DNA of 64,000 nucleotides. It comes from Pantoea sp. Ap-967 (lineage in GTDB: Bacteria; Pseudomonadota; Gammaproteobacteria; Pseudomonadales; Pseudomonadaceae). The notes under the pieces were generated by a model, which was not told the DNA's origin, searched no databases, and was given only the letters and a program-made list of their open reading frames with translations. The stretch is taken from positions 248,001-312,000 of the forward strand of contig NZ_VWXK01000002.1 in the NCBI RefSeq assembly GCF_011752565.1. Direction: 5' to 3'. The translations under genes and the position numbers were made by a program. Shown here in pieces: positions 58,712 to 64,000 of the stretch (position 1 is its first letter; every line of letters begins with the position of its first letter).

Positions 58712-59653
58712 TCAACCCTGCTTCGCCGGTGGGCCGCCCGGTGCCCATTTTTCCCGCGAGCTGAAGAGGAATAGTTGCGAGTTGTCGGCCGACATCGGCG
58801 CCTGGCGCGCCGCCCACGCGTCATCGTGTTTGTCCATGTCGGCGTCGTACTCGATGTGGCAGCCCAGCGGGCTGTTGAAGTACCAGAACCAGTTGGAGCC
58901 CAGCAGGTGCCGGCCTGGTCCCCAGAAGCTGGCCCAGCCCTTTTGCTGGAAGCGCGTGCCCGCCAGCAGCACTTCGGTGCCGCTCCCCATGTGGAAGGTG
59001 AAGTGCTCACAGCCCTGCATATGCGGCGGGGTCTGGATCATGAACAGGCAGTGGTGGTCGTCCATGCCGGCTGTGCGCATGAACGGGCCGACGCCAATGA
59101 AGCTGTCGGTGGTGACGAAGCCCAGGCGGTCGCGGTAGAACGCTTCGCCCTTGGCCGCGTCGGGCACGAAATACACCACATGGGACAAGGTGCGTGGCAA
59201 GGCCGGCATGTCCGGGGAGATGCCCAGCTGGTTGAGCGAGCGCTGCGGCGCGCTGCCAGGAGCGTTGGTGAGGTCGGCCGGTGCCTCGAAGGCGCGCCGG
59301 CAGGTCACCTGGAAGGCGATGGCAAAACCCAGGTCATCGACGGTATGCAGCGCGCCGTCGGCGTCGCGATGCACCGCGCGGTCACGGCCCAGCTCGTCGG
59401 CGATCGCCTCCAGGTCCGCCGCAGCGGCCACGCCATAGACGGTTTCGCGCAGCGACGGCGTAGCACCCAGCGCTGGCGGCAAGCGGCTGTCGGCGCCGCG
59501 GCGGATGATGACCGCGGTGCCGTCCAGCGCTTCGAAGCGGCCACCGTCGGCGTCCAGTTGCACGGCAGTCAGGCCATAGTCACGCAAACAATCGGCACAG
59601 GCCTGGATATCGTCGACGCCGAACACCAGCGCATCGAGACCAAGAATGTTCAT
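58712..59653 (-). CDS. VOC-superfamily extradiol ring-cleavage dioxygenase (FdeC-like) (313 aa)
   Basis: Two vicinal-oxygen-chelate domains. The C-terminal one has the iron ligands expected of type I extradiol dioxygenases: His in LSHVVYFVPD, His in CEHFTFHMGSG and Glu in GCHIEYDADMDK. The N-terminal domain (MNILGLDALVFGVDD) lacks metal residues, as usual. GGAG 8 nt upstream supports the ATG at 59653. First gene of the ring-cleavage operon, divergent from the NodD-like regulator. Likely opens the newly made catechol or pyrogallol-type ring, as FdeC does for 8-hydroxynaringenin. Confidence 0.85.
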   Translation of the reverse strand: MNILGLDALVFGVDDIQACADCLRDYGLTAVQLDADGGRFEALDGTAVIIRRGADSRLPPALGATPSLRETVYGVAAAADLEAIADELGRDRAVHRDADGALHTVDDLGFAIAFQVTCRRAFEAPADLTNAPGSAPQRSLNQLGISPDMPALPRTLSHVVYFVPDAAKGEAFYRDRLGFVTTDSFIGVGPFMRTAGMDDHHCLFMIQTPPHMQGCEHFTFHMGSGTEVLLAGTRFQQKGWASFWGPGRHLLGSNWFWYFNSPLGCHIEYDADMDKHDDAWAARQAPMSADNSQLFLFSSREKWAPGGPPAKQG

Positions 59654-59792
59654 GGCTACCACTCCATTGAAATTGTTATTCGGCGATGCAGGCTCACCGG
59701 TAGTGGGTCGCGCCGGCCCGCTGGCCGCTCGACTGGAGCGCAGACTGCTCGGTGCTGTGCGGGGTGACCAATCGCGTGTCAGGATGCGAGGC

Positions 59793-59807
59793 ATCGGCAA
59801 TCGCGAT
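59793..59807. promoter_or_regulatory. NodD-type LysR box (ATC-N9-GAT)
   Basis: ATCGGCAATCGCGAT has the ATC-N9-GAT arrangement recognised by NodD/NahR-type LysR regulators and contains ATCG-N7-CGAT symmetry. It lies 140 bp upstream of the dioxygenase start and 122 bp upstream of the divergent regulator, a normal activator position for the operon. The rest of 59654-59928 shows no other feature. Confidence 0.55.
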
Positions 59808-59928
59808 ACTTGTGCGTCAGCCCACGGCGCTTGGCGTTGGCCCGCTGGCAGGGCCCGGAGCTCTTGACGTATCGGCAATCCAGCGGGAAGGTATCGCGAA
59901 AATAACTACAAGAGCCGAGAGCTATCAC

Positions 59929-60867
59929 ATGCGCTTTCACCACCTGGACCTGAATCTGCTGGTTGCCCTGGACATCCTGCTCGAAGAGCAGAACATCACC
60001 CGCGCCGCCGAACGCCTGCACATGACCCAATCGGCCACCAGCGGTGTGCTCGGCCGCTTGCGGACCTTCTTCGAGGATGAGCTGCTGGTGCAGGTCGGCC
60101 GCAAGATGCAGCCCACGCCCTATGCGTTGGAGCTGGCCAAGCCGGTGCGCGAGGTGCTACTGACCATCCGCTCCTCGATCACCGCCAAACCGGTGTTCGA
60201 GCCGGCGAGCAGCAAGCGCCACTTCCGCCTGGTGACCTCGGACTACCTGGTCAGCGTGCTGTTTGCCCAGGTCATCCAGAACATCCACCAGCAGGCGCCG
60301 CACATCACCTTCGAGATCATCAGCCCCGGCGACAGCAGTGCCGAGCTGCTGCTGCGTGGCGAGGTCGACATGATGATCGTGCCCGAGCGCTACCGGCTAG
60401 ACGGCCACCCGGCACAACTGCTGTTCGAAGAGGAGCATGTCTGCGTGGTCTGGCGCGACAACCCCGAGGTCGGCGAGCGATTGCCCCTGGAGCAGTACAT
60501 GCAGATGGGCCACATCTCGGTGGGTTTCGGCCGCAACCGGCACCTGAGCATCGAGGACTGGTTCATGAGCCAGTACGGCTTCAAACGGCGCCTGGAGGTG
60601 ATCACCAATGACTTCAACACGTTGCCGCAGTTGCTGGTAGGGACCCCACGGGTCGCCACCATGCACCGTCGCCTGGCCGAGTTGTACGCCGGCTACCTGC
60701 CGCTGCGTATCCTGCCGCCTCCGGTCCAGATCCCGGTCATGCGCGAATTCATGCTCTGGCACCGCAGCATGGATGGCGACCCCATGCACCGATGGTTACG
60801 CGATCGCATCAGCGAATTCATCCAGCACGCCGGCCAACCACTGCAGGTCGTGCGCGCCAGCGCCTGA
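59929..60867 (+). CDS. NodD/FdeR-like LysR transcriptional activator (312 aa)
   Basis: Opens MRFHHLDLNLLVALDILLEE, then NITRAAERLHMTQSATSGVLGRLRTFFEDELLVQVGRKMQPTPYA: the NodD/NahR subgroup HTH, which in rhizobia responds to flavonoids. The effector domain follows (RLVTSDYLVSVLFAQV, GEVDMMIVPERY) to the family length. Divergent from the dioxygenase/monooxygenase operon across the ATC-N9-GAT box. Likely activates ring cleavage in response to the aglycone. The start at 59929 matches the NodD-type N-terminus. Confidence 0.87.
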   Translation: MRFHHLDLNLLVALDILLEEQNITRAAERLHMTQSATSGVLGRLRTFFEDELLVQVGRKMQPTPYALELAKPVREVLLTIRSSITAKPVFEPASSKRHFRLVTSDYLVSVLFAQVIQNIHQQAPHITFEIISPGDSSAELLLRGEVDMMIVPERYRLDGHPAQLLFEEEHVCVVWRDNPEVGERLPLEQYMQMGHISVGFGRNRHLSIEDWFMSQYGFKRRLEVITNDFNTLPQLLVGTPRVATMHRRLAELYAGYLPLRILPPPVQIPVMREFMLWHRSMDGDPMHRWLRDRISEFIQHAGQPLQVVRASA

Positions 60868-61048
60868 GCCGCCACCATCGCCCCGGCCAACGCTTGGCTG
60901 CCGGGGCATCGCGTTTGGCGATACCTCGCATCCCCGTTCACGATTGGCCTCGCCCAGTTCCACCTGCGTACCTTGCCTTCAAACAGCGCCCTGCGTGCCT
61001 GCCGCAATCCTGGGCGCCGGATTCAACGACCGCAGAAGGACAACACCC

Positions 61049-62206
61049 ATGTTCCGTTACTTCCCCACCAATTACGTCTGGAACCTCTCGGTGGACCTGG
61101 CTATCGAGATGGGCGCCCGCATGGGCGAAATCGAGGAAATGTGCGCCCCGCTGCAGGATGCCGCCAAACAACCCGACGCGGCAGGAACCCAGGCCTTCCG
61201 AGAAACCTGGTCGTCCATGGCCGACAAGCTCTGTGCCCTGGCCGAGGAAGACCAAGCGGCTGGCCGACGCCTTTCCGCCGGCGAGAAATACAACCGCGCC
61301 GCCACCTACTACCTCACCTGCGAACGCCTGCAGGCCCACGATGCGCCAGGCCGTGTGGCACTGTACCAGCGCTTCCTGGCAACGTTCGCCAGGGGCATCG
61401 ACCTGGCCAGGGAAAACTGCGAGCGGGTGGAGATCCCCTATGAGGGCAAGCACCTCTCGGGGTTGCTGGTACGCGCGCAAGGCGTCAGCGGCCCGGCGCC
61501 GCTGCTGGTACAGGTCAACGGCCTGGACTCTACCAAGGAAATGAAATACCGCGTCGGCCTGCCCGTATGGCTGGCCAGGCGCGGCGTGTCATCGCTGATC
61601 ATCGACCAGCCCGGCACCGGCGAGGCGCTGCGCCTGCACGGCCTGACCGCGCGCTACGACAGCGAGCACTGGGCCAGCCGCGTGGTCGACTGGCTGGAAA
61701 CCCGTGCCGACGTCGATCCCAAGCGCATCGGTCTGGAGGGCGTCTCCCTGGGCGGCTACTACTGCCCGCGTGCGGTGGCCTTCGAGCCGCGCTTCGCCTG
61801 CGGCGTGGTGTGGGGCGCAAACCATGACTGGCGCGACGTGCAGAAGCGCCGCCTGGAGAAAGAAGGCAACTTCCCGGTGCCGCACTACTGGGCGCACGTA
61901 CGCTGGGTGTGGGGCGCCAAGGACATGGACGAGTTCATGCGCATTGCCGAACAGGTTCACCTGGACGGTGTGCTCGATCGCATTCGCGTGCCCTTCCTGG
62001 TCACCCATGGCGAGAAGGACTCGCAGATCCCCCTCAAATGGGCGCATCGCACCTACGAACAACTGGTCAACAGCCCAAAACGCGAGCTGAAGATCTTCAC
62101 CGACCGCGAAGGTGGCGTGCAGCACTCAAGCTTCGACAACAGCATCAATGCCGGACACTACATTGCTGACTGGGTTGCCGAAACGCTTGGCGGATACACC
62201 GCCTGA
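61049..62206 (+). CDS. Alpha/beta hydrolase, pseudooxynicotine-hydrolase/FrsA-like (385 aa)
   Basis: A helical N-terminal cap of about 140 residues precedes an alpha/beta-hydrolase core: VQVNGLDSTKEMKYRVG (oxyanion region), SLIIDQPGTGEALRLHG, the nucleophile elbow GVSLGGYY, LVTHGEKDSQIP (Asp) and GGVQHSSFDN (His). This architecture matches 2,6-dihydroxypseudooxynicotine hydrolase, which cleaves C-C bonds of beta-diketone-like phenolics. The ATG at 61049 has AAGGA 8 nt upstream. It follows the NodD-like gene on the same strand; it may hydrolyse the ring-opened product. Confidence 0.82.
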   Translation: MFRYFPTNYVWNLSVDLAIEMGARMGEIEEMCAPLQDAAKQPDAAGTQAFRETWSSMADKLCALAEEDQAAGRRLSAGEKYNRAATYYLTCERLQAHDAPGRVALYQRFLATFARGIDLARENCERVEIPYEGKHLSGLLVRAQGVSGPAPLLVQVNGLDSTKEMKYRVGLPVWLARRGVSSLIIDQPGTGEALRLHGLTARYDSEHWASRVVDWLETRADVDPKRIGLEGVSLGGYYCPRAVAFEPRFACGVVWGANHDWRDVQKRRLEKEGNFPVPHYWAHVRWVWGAKDMDEFMRIAEQVHLDGVLDRIRVPFLVTHGEKDSQIPLKWAHRTYEQLVNSPKRELKIFTDREGGVQHSSFDNSINAGHYIADWVAETLGGYTA

Positions 62207-62386
62207 CGCCCTTGCTGCCGGCCATAGCCCCGACGGCGCCGACTGAAGCACGGTGTGCGCCACCTCGGCCGCCGCCATAAATCGCCATTCCCGCTCACGC
62301 ATCCTGCTGGAGGTATCGAGGGTATTTGGGGGGGTACATCACCGAGGTATCATCCAGCCTCACCCGGCCCGATTGGACTCCCCCCC

Positions 62387-62518
62387 ATGCCCGCATCGCA
62401 TACCCGCCCCGTCCCCGCGCCCCTGCTACAGCCCGGTGAAACCGTGGTGTTGTTCGATGGTGTGTGCCTGTTGCCGACGCCGGACCATGAACAGCGCTTT
62501 TTGAAGGGGTCATCATGA
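62387..62518 (+). pseudogene. DCC-family (DUF393) thiol-disulfide oxidoreductase, internally deleted (43 aa left)
   Basis: Reads QPGETVVLFDGVC, the exact N-terminus of DCC proteins up to the first Cys, then directly LLPTPDHEQRFLKGSS, which matches the C-terminal Cys-x-x-Pro-x-Pro...RFL segment. The roughly 90 central residues, including the second Cys of the motif, are missing without loss of frame, as though two Cys codons recombined. The stop overlaps the DoxX-like ATG (ATGA), as expected of the intact operon. The preceding 62207-62386 shows no feature. Confidence 0.7.
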
Positions 62519-62883
62519 ACGCCTTGATACGTATCAACTGGATCGCTCGCGGTGGTCTGGCGTTCATGTTTGCGTACCATGGGCTCGTACCGAAGTTGCT
62601 GTGGCTGAGCACGGGCGAGCAGATGATGATCCAGGCCCATGGCATCGATCAGGTGCAACTGTTCGCCACCCTGGCGGGATTTGGGGAGATGGCCCTGGCG
62701 CTGTGGATACTGCTTGCACCGCGCAATCCCTGGCCGATCGCAGTGGCTGCGGCAGCGCTGCTGGGGCTACTGGTGGATGTGGCGGTGTTCAGCCCGGGGT
62801 TGCTCAAGGAAGCATTCAATCCGGTGTCGCTGAATATGGCGGGATTGGCCTTGTGTGCGGTGGCCTGGAGTGCCAGGCGCTAA
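62515..62883 (+). CDS. DoxX-like small membrane protein (122 aa)
   Basis: Four predicted helices: the N-terminal IARGGLAFMFAYHGLVPKLLW, then LFATLAGFGEMALALWILLA, PIAVAAAALLGLLVDVAVFSPG and a last LNMAGLALCAVAWSA. This is the DoxX-like/DUF4345 type often clustered with DCC, DUF2269 and saccharopine-dehydrogenase-like genes in Pseudomonas. Translation is coupled to the DCC remnant. Function unknown. It ends with a 4-bp overlap against the convergent DUF2269 gene. Confidence 0.75.
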   Translation: MNALIRINWIARGGLAFMFAYHGLVPKLLWLSTGEQMMIQAHGIDQVQLFATLAGFGEMALALWILLAPRNPWPIAVAAAALLGLLVDVAVFSPGLLKEAFNPVSLNMAGLALCAVAWSARR

Positions 62884-63386
62884 ACCCTCCAGGCGTCTGC
62901 CATTGCCCCAATCAACTGCCACGGGGGCATTTTCGTGACCATGATGAGCACGATCACAAACATCCCCAGAAAGCCGAGTACGCCCATCCAGAACCATTTT
63001 CGGTACACCTCGCGGTAACCCTCCTCCAGTGCTGTGTCGGCCTGTGCCGCCGTCGCCGCCATCTGCTGCAGGCGCTTTTGCAGCACCAGCACCGGTAGCC
63101 AGAGCGAGCCCACGCACAGGAAGATAACCAGCGAAGTCAGCACCCAGTGCGTGGTCACGCCGAGCCCGGAGAGATTGACCAGCAACAGGCCGGTGATGAT
63201 CTGGATGACGCCCGCCGGCGTGGTGATCCAGGTATCGAACTGCACCACCATGCGCGCCACATGGGCAATCACGTGCGGGTTGGCCGAGCGGCTCGCGGCG
63301 ATCAGGTAGAGGTACGACCCCATGCCGAAGCCGAACAGGAAAACTGCCGCGATCACGTGCAGGTATTTCAGACCCAGGTAGAGCAT
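62880..63386 (-). CDS. DUF2269-family membrane protein (168 aa)
   Basis: Four helices (YLHVIAAVFLFGFGMGSYLYLI, GVIQIITGLLLVNLSG, VLTSLVIFLCVGSLWLPVLVLQ, WMGVLGFLGMFVIVLIMVTK) with conserved His in the first, the pattern of DUF2269 (predicted integral membrane, possibly haem-binding). It starts 3 bp after the saccharopine-dehydrogenase-like stop, so the two are cotranscribed. Function unknown. Confidence 0.78.
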   Translation of the reverse strand: MLYLGLKYLHVIAAVFLFGFGMGSYLYLIAASRSANPHVIAHVARMVVQFDTWITTPAGVIQIITGLLLVNLSGLGVTTHWVLTSLVIFLCVGSLWLPVLVLQKRLQQMAATAAQADTALEEGYREVYRKWFWMGVLGFLGMFVIVLIMVTKMPPWQLIGAMADAWRV

Positions 63387-63389
63387 GGG

Positions 63390-64000
63390 TCAGCCCTGCC
63401 CGTCAGAGAAATACACAGCCAGGTTCAGGTTGACCGGGTCGTTGATGGCTGCCATGTATTCATCGACGCTGATTTCGCCGACACACGGGCGGGCACCAGA
63501 ATCAGGCACGTAGCCCTGGGCCATTTTTGTCGCCAAGGCGACGGCTGCACAGCTGGGAATTTCCGGGCCCTTGTCGTTCAAGGCGGTCAGTTGCACGGCC
63601 AGGGACAATGGCTGCCCATCTATGCCAAGGCCATGCACGTCGATGTACATCGCACTTTTGCCATCACCAAAGCGTTCAAACCAGGTGCCCAGGCGATGCA
63701 GGCGAGCGGCCCACACGGCGTGATTGCGCACGAGCCCAACGCGCAGCGCCTGAGCCAGCAGGCCATTGGCAACGCCGCCAAGCTTGAGCCCGGCACCCGC
63801 CTTGAAACGCAGGGTATGGGCGCCATAACGGCCGGCAAAGATGTCCATGTCGGGCACGTCAACGTTGGCCAGCACCCGCGTGCCAAGCTGGGGCAGCTTG
63901 CGCAGCGTGAGGTCCTGCCAGCCCAGCACCGGGTGTACCCTGCCATTTCTGAGTTGCTGGATCGGTTTGCCTGCGTAGGCGAGCACCCCCTCGACGGTCG
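63390..64000 (-). CDS. Saccharopine-dehydrogenase-like protein, C-terminal part, runs off the window
   Basis: The frame is open to the window edge and about 200 residues are visible. LTLRKLPQLGTRVLANVDVPDM, the central GDGKSAMYIDVHGLGIDGQPL and ALNDKGPEIPSCAAVALATKMAQG match the C-terminal half of saccharopine dehydrogenase NADP-binding-domain proteins that neighbour DUF2269 genes in Pseudomonas. The Rossmann domain lies beyond the edge. True lysine metabolism is unlikely; the physiological substrate is not known. Confidence 0.68.
   Translation of the reverse strand, partial: TVEGVLAYAGKPIQQLRNGRVHPVLGWQDLTLRKLPQLGTRVLANVDVPDMDIFAGRYGAHTLRFKAGAGLKLGGVANGLLAQALRVGLVRNHAVWAARLHRLGTWFERFGDGKSAMYIDVHGLGIDGQPLSLAVQLTALNDKGPEIPSCAAVALATKMAQGYVPDSGARPCVGEISVDEYMAAINDPVNLNLAVYFSDGQG

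Noticed and set aside
60868..61048. Possible promoter or coding sequence between the NodD-like gene and the alpha/beta hydrolase
   Set aside because: Open frames here are extensions of the hydrolase frame without family similarity; no palindrome or clear promoter was seen.
1..64000. CRISPR arrays, tRNA or rRNA genes, complete insertion sequences, phage genes
   Set aside because: Both strands were read for direct-repeat arrays, cloverleaf/CCA ends, transposase or integrase frames and inverted-repeat ends; none was found.

Overview
The window looks like a chromosomal segment of a Pseudomonas, most likely of the P. putida group. It is GC-rich, carries two OprD porins and an OprB porin, an inverted pair of P. 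putida-type REP elements, the three-subunit membrane gluconate 2-dehydrogenase, and many LysR/IclR/MFS modules. It is an accessory catabolic region: almost every operon is devoted to sugar acids, plant glycosides or aromatic compounds, and small decayed gene fragments mark several junctions. No rRNA, tRNA, CRISPR array or intact insertion sequence was seen.

Left part (1-14.8 kb): hexuronate and aldarate catabolism. A transporter, an L-talarate/galactarate dehydratase and an altronate-dehydratase-like gene face a LacI-family regulator across tandem palindromic operators. A long minus-strand operon (13.0 to 4.1 kb) encodes an RraA-family aldolase, a SnoaL-like protein, an alpha-ketoglutarate-semialdehyde dehydrogenase, a Dabb protein, an MFS transporter with an amber codon near its start, uronate dehydrogenase, an aldarolactone-cycloisomerase-like enolase-superfamily enzyme, aldose 1-epimerase, OprD and a small unknown protein. 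It faces an unusual IclR regulator fused to an SMP-30/lactonase-like domain, and two copies of one operator lie between them.

Middle (14.9-39.6 kb): an IclR regulator, a thiamine-diphosphate enzyme joined to a truncated gabD, a chemoreceptor, gluconate 2-dehydrogenase, a TonB-receptor remnant, an amidohydrolase/OprD/ABC transporter block, an SMP-30 lactonase plus transporter, an RraA aldolase, a D-2-hydroxyacid dehydrogenase plus transporter, a Tat-exported amidohydrolase, a graveyard of FAH/AraC/LysR fragments and an OprB porin. Four copies of a 13-bp palindrome (G-S-A-A-Y-G-S-C-R-T-T-K-C) precede the four promoters between 29.3 and 34 kb.

Right part (39.9-62.2 kb): the most interesting system. 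It combines (a) a GMC-type glycoside 3-oxidase, two TIM-barrel sugar enzymes and a Gfo/Idh/MocA oxidoreductase; (b) both subunits of a C-glycoside deglycosidase (DgpB/DgpC or CarB/CarC type); (c) a cytoplasmic GH3 beta-glucosidase with a flavin reductase and a luciferase-like monooxygenase; (d) a FAD monooxygenase, an extradiol dioxygenase, a FAH-family hydrolase and a cyclase-family hydrolase that resemble flavonoid A-ring meta-cleavage (naringenin fde-type) genes, controlled by a divergent NodD-like LysR regulator with an ATC-N9-GAT box; and (e) a TetR regulator whose putative 20-bp operator occurs four times, before tetR, the MFS exporter, the C-deglycosidase operon and the beta-glucosidase operon. 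My reading is a self-contained island that imports plant phenolic (flavonoid-like) glycosides, removes sugars by 3-oxidation/beta-elimination and by hydrolysis, and cleaves the aglycone ring. The last 2 kb hold a small membrane-protein cluster (DCC remnant, DoxX-like, DUF2269, saccharopine-dehydrogenase-like) unrelated to it.
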